In this document: positions 9,750 through 16,661 of the stretch, piece after piece
How the letters are laid out: each line of letters starts with the position of its first letter
Position numbering within the stretch: position 1 is the first letter of the stretch
NCBI RefSeq assembly: GCF_024637875.1
Contig: NZ_CP102451.1
Location: 1 to 64,000 of the forward strand
Length of the DNA stretch: 64,000 nt
Source: Vagococcus luciliae
Lineage (GTDB): Bacteria > Bacillota > Bacilli > Lactobacillales > Vagococcaceae
Reading direction: 5' to 3'
Notes under the pieces: model-generated
The model's input: the letters and a program-made list of their open reading frames with translations, nothing else
Database searches by the model: none
Told to the model about the DNA's origin: nothing
Program-made: the position numbers and the translations under genes

Positions 9750-10052
9750 GAAATTTCCTCCATATATGTTTGTGACCACTACCCTTTCGACTCACCAGAA
9801 ATACGAGGACTAAATGTCTATATTAAACACACTTAAAACCTCTTTTTCATACAATTGATCAATATATTAGAAAATTTACATCTAAGAAAGATTATAGCAC
9901 ATTCACTACTTTCTATCACTAGTTAATTCCAAAAAAGTCATTTTTTCATTCTTTGACCTTTAAAGTGCCTACTAATGATTCATGTTCCTGTTTAAGTATA
10001 ACTTATCTATTTCAACTTTAGCAATTAAAAAGATGTTTTTTATCCAGTAGTA
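9750..10052 (-). promoter_or_regulatory. Noncoding region upstream of ezrA with a promoter
   Basis: About 300 bases without a gene. An extended -10 (TGCTATAAT on the minus strand, TATAAT complementary to 9891-9896) marks the likely ezrA promoter, giving a 5' leader of about 135 bases. I see no known riboswitch motif in that leader and no ORF with a ribosome site. Confidence 0.55.
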
Positions 10053-10093
10053 TAAAAAAAGTTACAACTTGGACAAATTTGCCAGTTGTAACT
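10053..10093 (-). terminator. Terminator of the OsmC-like gene
   Basis: Perfect 10-bp stem AGTTACAACT/AGTTGTAACT followed by seven T on the minus strand. Confidence 0.9.
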
Positions 10094-10099
10094 GTCTCT

Positions 10100-10492
10100 T
10101 TATTTAAATATTGCTGTCTCGATAACTTCTATTTTCGTATCAATTGACTGAATGACAGGACAGTTCTTTTTAATTAGTTTTAAACTTCGATTGGCACGTT
10201 CTTGAAACTCAAGAGGAACACTTAATTCAAAATGAATAGCAATCGAATTAACTGGATGGCTTTGTCGTTCACTATCTCTTTTATATGTAATAATTGTCTT
10301 TTCAAATGTATAAGGAATATGTGATTTATTTAAAATAGATTGGTACACATAAGCACCACAGCTACCCACAGATGCTACCAATGTCTGAATAGGTGAATAC
10401 CCTTCTTCTTTTAGTAATGTCCAGTTCCCTGTTTCAACTGGTAGTTCTATTCCCTTTTTTCCTTGGATTAATTCGATGGTTTCACTTTTCAT
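10100..10492 (-). CDS. OsmC/Ohr family protein
   Basis: Small cytosolic thiol-peroxidase-like fold, 130 residues. The start at 10492 is set by AAGGAGAG just upstream; the earlier in-frame ATG lacks one. Seen: ASVGSCGAYVYQSIL with the first conserved cysteine (about residue 44) and a second cysteine in KKNCPVIQSI near residue 105, the spacing expected of OsmC-type active sites. It follows the substrate-binding lipoprotein gene of an ABC transporter by 73 bases with a partial terminator between them, so it may be expressed by read-through at a lower level. Whether it reduces organic peroxides or handles sulfur compounds is not shown. Confidence 0.85.
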   Translation of the reverse strand: MKSETIELIQGKKGIELPVETGNWTLLKEEGYSPIQTLVASVGSCGAYVYQSILNKSHIPYTFEKTIITYKRDSERQSHPVNSIAIHFELSVPLEFQERANRSLKLIKKNCPVIQSIDTKIEVIETAIFK

Positions 10493-10531
10493 AGCTTTTC
10501 TCTCCTTTATCACGTTTTTAACTAGAAAATA

Positions 10532-10560
10532 CCCCACCTCTTATCACATAAAAGGTGGGG
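10532..10560 (-). terminator. Hairpin between the transporter lipoprotein and the OsmC-like gene
   Basis: CCCCACCT/AGGTGGGG stem with an extended AT-rich upper part; only a short T tract (TATTTTC) follows, so it may be an attenuating or RNA-stabilising hairpin rather than a full stop. Confidence 0.7.
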
Positions 10561-10565
10561 GCATA

Positions 10566-11393
10566 TTAAAATGCTGGAATGGCTGTTTTACTATGTTCTT
10601 TCTCGATATAATCTTTAACTGCTTTACTTGTCATAGCTTTTTTCAGTGCTTGAATTTTCTCAGATTTTTCATTGTCTTCTCTGGCAACTAAAGAAATCGC
10701 AAATCTCTCGTCAACTGTATTTTCTAATAAGATGGCATCATCTGGTGTTAATCCAACTTTTGAAATGTATGCTGGGTAGTTGTAAACCATCGCTACATCT
10801 TTTTCATTGTATGCTTCCGCTAAGTTTAACAAATCAACTGATAAAAATTCTAATTCTTTTGGATTTTTTTCGATATCTTTCAGTGTCCCATTAAAACCAA
10901 CACCTTCTTTTAATGTAATCAATCCTTGTTCGTTTAAAATAGCAAGGGCACGTCCTTCATTTGATACATCACTTGGAATAGCAATTTTGGCTTTTTCAGG
11001 AATCTCGTCAACTGATTTATAATCTTTTGAATAATAACCAACTTTTGCATTGTAGATTGGTTGGATTACGACTAAGTTTGCATCTTTTTCTTGATTAAAT
11101 TTCATCATATATGGTTTATGCTGAGCAAAGTTCGCATCAACTTCTTTACTTTTTAACATTTCATTGTATTGTATGTTGTCTGTTACTTGAACCAATTCAA
11201 TATCCCAACCATCTTTTTTTGCTTCTTCTTTTGCAACAATTACAATGTCAGTCATTGGTGGTGCCTGAGAAGCCACTTTAATGATTTTATCTTCTTTTGG
11301 TGTGTCTTCTTTTTTACTTTCTTTAGCTTTTCCACACGCCACTAACCCTAATGTTAAACCTAATAATATTGAATACTTTAAACTTTTTTTCAT
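10566..11393 (-). CDS. MetQ/NlpA family ABC transporter substrate-binding lipoprotein
   Basis: Surface lipoprotein that captures the substrate for the adjacent permease and ATPase. 275 residues: a signal peptide ending in the lipobox LGLVAC (Cys about residue 20), a charged linker, then the NlpA fold with VASQAPPMTDIV, the family motif VDANFAQHKPYM and VSNEGRALAIL. The NlpA family contains methionine binders, but its first motif here departs from the usual GVTPGPHAE, so a different sulfur compound or amino acid is possible. Its start codon overlaps the permease stop (TAATG). Confidence 0.9.
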   Translation of the reverse strand: MKKSLKYSILLGLTLGLVACGKAKESKKEDTPKEDKIIKVASQAPPMTDIVIVAKEEAKKDGWDIELVQVTDNIQYNEMLKSKEVDANFAQHKPYMMKFNQEKDANLVVIQPIYNAKVGYYSKDYKSVDEIPEKAKIAIPSDVSNEGRALAILNEQGLITLKEGVGFNGTLKDIEKNPKELEFLSVDLLNLAEAYNEKDVAMVYNYPAYISKVGLTPDDAILLENTVDERFAISLVAREDNEKSEKIQALKKAMTSKAVKDYIEKEHSKTAIPAF

Positions 11394-12070
11394 TATGACA
11401 ACATCCTTTTATCTAATTTTTTTGCTATTTTATACCCTACTAATTGAATCAATCCAACTAACACAATCATGATGACAATAGCAAACATCATCACAGTGTA
11501 TTCATAACGCTGATAGCCATATCGAATGGCGAAGTCTCCAATTCCTCCACCACCGACTACTCCCATTACAGTCGAATAAGATACCAAACTAATTAACATC
11601 GATGTCGCACTTAATACCAAACCACTTCTTGCTTCTAACCATAAAAAATGAATCACTTTTTGCCATAAACTCACGCCTAGTGAATCAGATAAAACCAACA
11701 CACTATTTGGAATATCTAGTAACACTTGTTCGCAAAGTCTAGCAAAGATGGCAATCGCAACTAGACTAAGTGAGACCGATGCTGATTTCGGTCCAAATCC
11801 TGTCCCAACGATCACTCGCGTCAAAGGAATCAGTGTGACAACTAGTAGTAAAAACGGAAATGAGCGAATAATGTTGACATAACTTGACGAAATATTATAG
11901 AGACATGTTTGTTGCCATGTTTCTTTTTTTCGACATAAAAATAACACAGTCCCTATTACCAAACCAAACACCATACCAAATACCATACTCACACCAATCA
12001 TATACATTGTCTGTTTGAGAGCTAACATCAGTTCTGGCAAATAAATCATCGCATGCGTTATAGATGTCAT
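11393..12070 (-). CDS. MetI-type ABC transporter permease
   Basis: Integral membrane permease of 225 residues, about five transmembrane helices, the normal size for MetI. Seen: a PFLLLVVTLIPLTR stretch typical of MetI and the cytoplasmic EAA-like loop LGVSLWQKVIHFLWLEA, which docks the ATPase. The start ATG overlaps the ATPase stop in ATGA, so translation is coupled. It forms one operon: ATPase, permease, lipoprotein. Confidence 0.92.
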   Translation of the reverse strand: MTSITHAMIYLPELMLALKQTMYMIGVSMVFGMVFGLVIGTVLFLCRKKETWQQTCLYNISSSYVNIIRSFPFLLLVVTLIPLTRVIVGTGFGPKSASVSLSLVAIAIFARLCEQVLLDIPNSVLVLSDSLGVSLWQKVIHFLWLEARSGLVLSATSMLISLVSYSTVMGVVGGGGIGDFAIRYGYQRYEYTVMMFAIVIMIVLVGLIQLVGYKIAKKLDKRMLS

Positions 12071-12786
12071 GTTGTTAACCTCCTGAATGCTTTTTCAGGA
12101 TAAGATGCCAACAATTCATCTTTTCTATTATGAGTCACGGTTACAATATGACTAATACTTCCTTTATCTAAAATCAAACACTCCTGGCAAAATATTTTAA
12201 TTTTATCCAAATCGTGACTAACAAACATAATGGTAGGTTGATACTCCGCGTGAACTTCTGACAATACTTGTAAAATCAACTGTGCATTATACTCATCTAA
12301 TGCACTGGTTGCTTCATCTAGTAAAATATATTTAGGTTTTGTCACTAATGCTCTTGCTAATGCTACTCGCTGTTTTTGTCCACCACTTAATTGAGAAGGA
12401 TAGGTTGTGTCATACCCTGAAAGACCTACTTTTTCTAACCAATAGATAGCCTTCGTAACATCTTTTATCCCTTTTAATTTTAATGGCAGACGAACATTTT
12501 CAAGTACAGTCAAATTATTTAATAAGTGATACTCCTGAAAAATCATACCCATTTCTTGTTTTAACGCACGCTGCTGACTGTTAGTCAATGTTTCACAGTG
12601 TACCCCATCAATAACTAATTCTCCCTCATCAATTGGTGTAGTTAAATTTAAGATACTCAATAGCGTGGACTTTCCCGAACCACTTTCTCCTACTATTCCA
12701 TAAATAACGCCTTCATTTATTGTTAAAGTGATATCTCTTAAATGAAAGTCACCATAAGATTTCCTCACTTTTTTTAATTGAATCAC
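12067..12786 (-). CDS. MetN-like ABC transporter ATPase lacking the C-terminal NIL domain
   Basis: ATP-hydrolysing subunit of the importer, 239 residues. Walker A GESGSGKST, Q-loop IFQEYHLL, signature LSGGQKQR, Walker B YILLDEATSALD and switch SHD are intact. Typical MetN proteins are about 340 residues with a C-terminal ACT-like (NIL) domain through which methionine inhibits transport; here the protein stops after the ATPase core. Translation begins at GTG 8 bases after AAGGAG. A clear promoter lies only about 45 bases upstream of the start, leaving no room for a riboswitch. Confidence 0.9.
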   Translation of the reverse strand: MIQLKKVRKSYGDFHLRDITLTINEGVIYGIVGESGSGKSTLLSILNLTTPIDEGELVIDGVHCETLTNSQQRALKQEMGMIFQEYHLLNNLTVLENVRLPLKLKGIKDVTKAIYWLEKVGLSGYDTTYPSQLSGGQKQRVALARALVTKPKYILLDEATSALDEYNAQLILQVLSEVHAEYQPTIMFVSHDLDKIKIFCQECLILDKGSISHIVTVTHNRKDELLASYPEKAFRRLTT

Positions 12787-12832
12787 TTTTTCGACTCCTT
12801 TACGTATACGGTACTACCTATCGACATCACAC

Positions 12833-12861
12833 ATAGTAAGGGCTCTCACGAAAAAATGCAA
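12833..12861 (-). promoter_or_regulatory. Promoter of the MetNIQ-like operon
   Basis: TTGCAT, 17-bp spacer, TACTAT. The predicted leader is about 40 bases, too short for an S-box, SAM-III or T-box element. Confidence 0.65.
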
Positions 12862-12870
12862 AATTATCAC

Positions 12871-12907
12871 AAAAAAAATAAGAGAGCAACTTTTTAGTCA
12901 CCCTCTC
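12871..12907 (-). terminator. Terminator of the DUF72 gene
   Basis: GAGAG/CTCTC outer stem with further imperfect pairing, followed by eight T on the minus strand. Just upstream (12909-12930) is a second AT-rich hairpin ATATCAAT/ATTGATAT. The rest of 12787-12994 is occupied by the promoter above. Confidence 0.75.
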
Positions 12908-12994
12908 ATATCAATAAAAAACATTGATATCACCGCATATTCATTTAATATAACAATTTATTTTAGAAACAATTTTGTCTTTTTGTGATTTTTT

Positions 12995-13822
12995 TTAAAA
13001 TAAATTTAATTGAGTCGGATTCAACCCTTTATAATCAATTGCTAACATATTTTTTAAAGTTAAAGCATTTTCACCTGCATCGCCACCTGAATTATTATTA
13101 AACACAACCACTATTTTTTCAGCTTCTATTTGTTTGATGTCCTTTGTCAATTCATTTAACTCCAAATCTGAATAACGATAGAGTGTTCGTTTTTTTCGCC
13201 AATCTCCTGATTTTTCTGTCCAGTAGCGTTTATTTCTTCCATGTAATCTCAAATAAGCATAATCTTCCGTGGTTACTTCGGGTAAAAACGGCACCGAATG
13301 ATGAGCTACTTGTGGTTCATCTACTGTCACTAATGTATAGTGATATTGTTTCATAAACTCAATCATATCTTGTTTGACAGATTCTTTGTACCATGTTCCA
13401 CTTCGAAATTCAATTGCCATAGGAAATTCTTTGAAACGTAACCTTAACTTGCGAAGATATTCCACGTTGTGTTTATTACAAATAAAAAAACTTGGAAATT
13501 GACACAATATCGTTGATAAGCGATTTTGTTGAATCAAAGGCATTAAAAACAATTTAAATGCATCATCCATCTCTTCTTCACTTTGATAAAATTCCTCTAG
13601 CTTGGCGTGTTTCGTCATGACTTTGAACGCTTTAACACTAAATGAAAAACTTTCAGGTGTTTCATCTACCCATTTTTGGCTAACAGTTGGTTGTTTAATC
13701 CCATAAAAAGAAGTGTTCATTTCTACCACTGGAAATAAAGAGGCATAGTCAGCTAACGTTAAAAATGATTTGTTCAATAATTTTCCATGCTCTTTAAATG
13801 TTGTTAGACCTATTTCTATCAA
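12995..13822 (-). CDS. DUF72 (YecE-like) family protein
   Basis: 275-residue protein of the DUF72 family, a TIM-barrel fold of unknown biochemical role. Seen: MIEIGLTTFKEH at the start, the family's FPVVEMNTSFYGI near residue 31, ILCQFPSFF, IEFRSGTWY, a Y-x-RLHGRN motif near 190 and a VVVFNNNSGGDAGENA end motif. The start is TTG, set by AAGGAA upstream; no in-frame ATG fits. It lies between tRNA-Leu and the transporter operon, with its own terminator. Confidence 0.9.
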   Translation of the reverse strand: MIEIGLTTFKEHGKLLNKSFLTLADYASLFPVVEMNTSFYGIKQPTVSQKWVDETPESFSFSVKAFKVMTKHAKLEEFYQSEEEMDDAFKLFLMPLIQQNRLSTILCQFPSFFICNKHNVEYLRKLRLRFKEFPMAIEFRSGTWYKESVKQDMIEFMKQYHYTLVTVDEPQVAHHSVPFLPEVTTEDYAYLRLHGRNKRYWTEKSGDWRKKRTLYRYSDLELNELTKDIKQIEAEKIVVVFNNNSGGDAGENALTLKNMLAIDYKGLNPTQLNLF

Positions 13823-13846
13823 CTTTTCTCATTCCTTTTCGTCTAT

Positions 13847-13877
13847 AAAAAAAGTACCAGATCAATAGACCTGATAC
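13847..13877 (-). terminator. Terminator after tRNA-Leu
   Basis: GTATCAG/CTGGTAC-type stem (13854-13860 with 13871-13877, one G-U pair) followed by seven T on the minus strand. Confidence 0.8.
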
Positions 13878-13887
13878 CCAATCAATA

Positions 13888-13973
13888 TGCGAGAAAAGGG
13901 ACTTGAACCCTCACGAAGAATACTCTTCACAAGATCCTTAGTCTTGCTCGTCTGCCAATTCCGACATTCTCGC
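13888..13973 (-). tRNA. tRNA-Leu (anticodon AAG)
   Basis: 86 bases with acceptor stem GCGAGAA/TTCTCGC, discriminator A, anticodon stem CAAGA/TCTTG around loop CTAAGGA, a long variable arm (class II tRNA) and T loop TTCAAGT. The anticodon AAG reads CTT and, if A34 is deaminated to inosine by TadA, also CTC and CTA. The CCA end is not encoded. It lies between the sprT-like and DUF72 genes. Confidence 0.95.
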
Positions 13974-14027
13974 TAATCGTAGTGTTATTTTACCATATAA
14001 TACTTAGTCGTTGCCACTATATTTTCA

Positions 14028-14474
14028 TTATTTTGTTAAATAAATTAATTTCCCACCACACTGGCAACGATACTTTGCTAAATTTAAATGCTTCTTTCGT
14101 TGAAACTGTTTATGACACTGACAACATTCAATCATGTAAAGCTTTGATTGTTTCTTTTCACAAAGTGGAGGTGTAAATCTTAATCCATCAACTTGTTTGA
14201 GTAGCTCTTTAAACTCTTTATCTTTATGTTGATAACCCTTATTTTCTAAATGAAGATGATAATGACAGAGTTCGTGCTTAATAATTCCTATCAGTACTCG
14301 TTCATCATAAACCACTAATATTTTAGGATTAAAATCTAACTGATGGGAGGCTAAATGATACCTTCCACCAGTTGTTTTCAATCGCTTATTGAAGGAAGCT
14401 TGATGAAGAAATGGTTTACCAAAATACATTAGAGACGTTTTTTCCACTAAAGACTGTAATTCATCATCATTCAC
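14028..14474 (-). CDS. SprT-like zinc protease family protein
   Basis: 148-residue SprT-family protein. Seen: the gluzincin-type zinc motif HELCHYHLH (about residue 81) and a C-terminal four-cysteine zinc ribbon made of CCQCH and RCQCG, typical of bacterial SprT-like proteins. The cellular substrate is unknown; the eukaryotic relative Spartan cleaves DNA-protein crosslinks, which is only a distant hint. It follows tex by 13 bases and is probably cotranscribed with it. Confidence 0.9.
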   Translation of the reverse strand: MNDDELQSLVEKTSLMYFGKPFLHQASFNKRLKTTGGRYHLASHQLDFNPKILVVYDERVLIGIIKHELCHYHLHLENKGYQHKDKEFKELLKQVDGLRFTPPLCEKKQSKLYMIECCQCHKQFQRKKHLNLAKYRCQCGGKLIYLTK

Positions 14475-14487
14475 CTAAAGTCACTCC

Positions 14488-16659
14488 TTATTTTCGAGTT
14501 GGATCAATCATTGTCAGTGTGATGCGTTGTTTTTGGACATCTACGTCAACAATCCAAACCGTTACCACGTCCCCGACTGCAACAGCATCTGTTGGGTGTT
14601 TAATATAAGATTGACTTAATTTTGAGATATGAACCAATCCATCTTGTTTCACCCCAATATCTACAAACGCACCAAAATCGACCACATTTCGGACTGTTCC
14701 TTCTAATTGCATCCCAGGTTTTAAATCTTCCATTTTAAGAATATCTTTTCTTAAAATTGGCGCAGCTAAATCATCACGCATATCTCGTCCCGGCTGTCTT
14801 AGCGCACTGATTACATCTTCTAGGGTTTCTTTACCAACTGATAATGTCTCACTTATTTGTTCAACAGATACTTTTTCTAATTTCGTATTTGTTTCATCTG
14901 TGCCAATTTCAGATATATCAATCGCTAATTCTTCTAGCAACTGTTTTACTAATCCATAACTTTCCGGATGAATTCCCGTTGTATCTAAAATATTTTTAGC
15001 ATTTGGAATACGTAAAAATCCGATTGATTGCTCGTAGGCTTTTGGTCCTAAGCGTGGTACTTTTTTCAAGTTAGTACGGCTAGTAAATTCACCGTTTTCT
15101 TCGCGATAAATCACAATGTTTTTTGCCGTTGTTTTATTTAATCCAGCCACGTGTTGTAGTAGTTGAGCACTTGCTGTGTTAACATTTACTCCGACTTGGT
15201 TAACGACCATTTCAATGACGAAATCAAGTTTTTCTCCTAAGCGTTTTTGTGACACATCATGTTGGTATTGCCCCACTCCAACTGCTTTTGGATCAATTTT
15301 CACTAATTCTGCTAACGGATCTTGCAAACGGCGACCAATACTAACAGCACTTCGTTCTTCAACTTGTAAGTCAGGAAACTCTTCTCGTGCCGTATCACTG
15401 GCTGAATAAACTGACGCACCTGCTTCATTGACGATCACATAAAAAACTGGACGTTTCATTTCTTTTAGGCAATCTGATACAAATGCTTCTGATTCACGGC
15501 TAGCCGTCCCATTACCGATTGCCACCATTTCAACTTTGTATTCCTCTAATAATTTAATAAACTCTGGTTTAGCTTCTTCGCGTTTTTTTGCATTTGCTGG
15601 TTTATGTGGATAAATGACATGCACAGCTAATAATTTACCTGTTTGATCAACAATCGCTAATTTACATCCTGTTCGATAAGCTGGATCAAACCCTAATACA
15701 ACTTTTCCTTTTAAAGGAGGTTGTAATAATAAATTTTTTAAATTTTCGCCAAAAATAGTAATGGCTTGTTCATCTGCTTTTTCAGTCAATTCATTTCGAA
15801 TTTCTCGCTCAATTGCTGGTCCTATAAATCGTTTATAGCTATCTTCATAAGCCGCACGAATATAAGGTGTCGCAATACTTGTGTCACTCTTAATTAAATG
15901 ACGTTCAAAATACTGATACACGCGGTTGCTATCTATTTCAATCGCAACTTTCAATACGCCCTCTTTTTCGCCACGGTTTGTCGCAAGCACTCTATGTGAC
16001 ACCATTTTTTTCATAGGTTCTGAAAAGTCATAATACATTTCATACACACTTTTCTCGTCCAATGATTTATCTTTTACTTTTGTGGTATAAAGACCTGTTT
16101 GTTTCGTCATATTACGTAACCATTCACGGTAAGATGGCTCATCACTAATCACTTCAGCAATAATTTCGTGTGCCCCAGATAAAGCTTCTTCAGATGTTTT
16201 AATTTCTTCATTAACAACGTATTTAGCTGCTTCATCTTCAACGGACCCATTTTCGGGAAATGTTAATAACCAATCAGCTAATGGTTCAAGACCCTTTTCT
16301 TTTGCAATGGTCGCTTTAGTCCGACGTTTTTGTTTAAATGGTCGATATAAATCTTCCACTCGTTGCATTTTTTTAGCAGCGTTAATTTTTTTCTCTAAAT
16401 CTTTTGTTAATTTTCCTTGTTCGCTGATTAATCGAGTAACTTCTTCTTTACGTTTGACTAATCCCTCAATATAAGCATGGCGTTCTTCAATTTCTCGAAT
16501 CTCTACTTCATCAAGACTCCCCGTTTGTTCTTTACGGTAACGTGCGATAAAAGGAACCGTATTTCCTTCACTTAATAAGTGCAATACGGTATCGATTTGT
16601 TTTCTTTTTATATTGGGTAATTCTTTTTCTAAAATATCAAAAACTTGTGTGTCTTGCAT
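14488..16659 (-). CDS. tex: Tex family RNA-binding transcription accessory protein
   Basis: 723-residue cytosolic protein with the normal Tex order: N-terminal helical region with RKRRTKA-type basic patch, YqgF/RNase H-like domain (LGFDPAYRTGCKLAIVD, about residue 320), helix-hairpin-helix region (VNTASAQLLQHVAGL) and C-terminal S1 RNA-binding domain (EGTVRNVVDFGAFVDIG). Related to eukaryotic Spt6; linked to transcription and toxin expression in other bacteria. It begins 2 bases after the upstream coiled-coil gene, so the two are translated from one message. Confidence 0.96.
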   Translation of the reverse strand: MQDTQVFDILEKELPNIKRKQIDTVLHLLSEGNTVPFIARYRKEQTGSLDEVEIREIEERHAYIEGLVKRKEEVTRLISEQGKLTKDLEKKINAAKKMQRVEDLYRPFKQKRRTKATIAKEKGLEPLADWLLTFPENGSVEDEAAKYVVNEEIKTSEEALSGAHEIIAEVISDEPSYREWLRNMTKQTGLYTTKVKDKSLDEKSVYEMYYDFSEPMKKMVSHRVLATNRGEKEGVLKVAIEIDSNRVYQYFERHLIKSDTSIATPYIRAAYEDSYKRFIGPAIEREIRNELTEKADEQAITIFGENLKNLLLQPPLKGKVVLGFDPAYRTGCKLAIVDQTGKLLAVHVIYPHKPANAKKREEAKPEFIKLLEEYKVEMVAIGNGTASRESEAFVSDCLKEMKRPVFYVIVNEAGASVYSASDTAREEFPDLQVEERSAVSIGRRLQDPLAELVKIDPKAVGVGQYQHDVSQKRLGEKLDFVIEMVVNQVGVNVNTASAQLLQHVAGLNKTTAKNIVIYREENGEFTSRTNLKKVPRLGPKAYEQSIGFLRIPNAKNILDTTGIHPESYGLVKQLLEELAIDISEIGTDETNTKLEKVSVEQISETLSVGKETLEDVISALRQPGRDMRDDLAAPILRKDILKMEDLKPGMQLEGTVRNVVDFGAFVDIGVKQDGLVHISKLSQSYIKHPTDAVAVGDVVTVWIVDVDVQKQRITLTMIDPTRK

Positions 16660-16661
16660 AA

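Noticed and set aside
12787-12994. GAGAGG-type motif looked at as a possible S-box or T-box before the MetNIQ-like operon
   Set aside because: It lacks the S-box core and the T-box sequence, and it lies upstream of the promoter as the terminator of the DUF72 gene.
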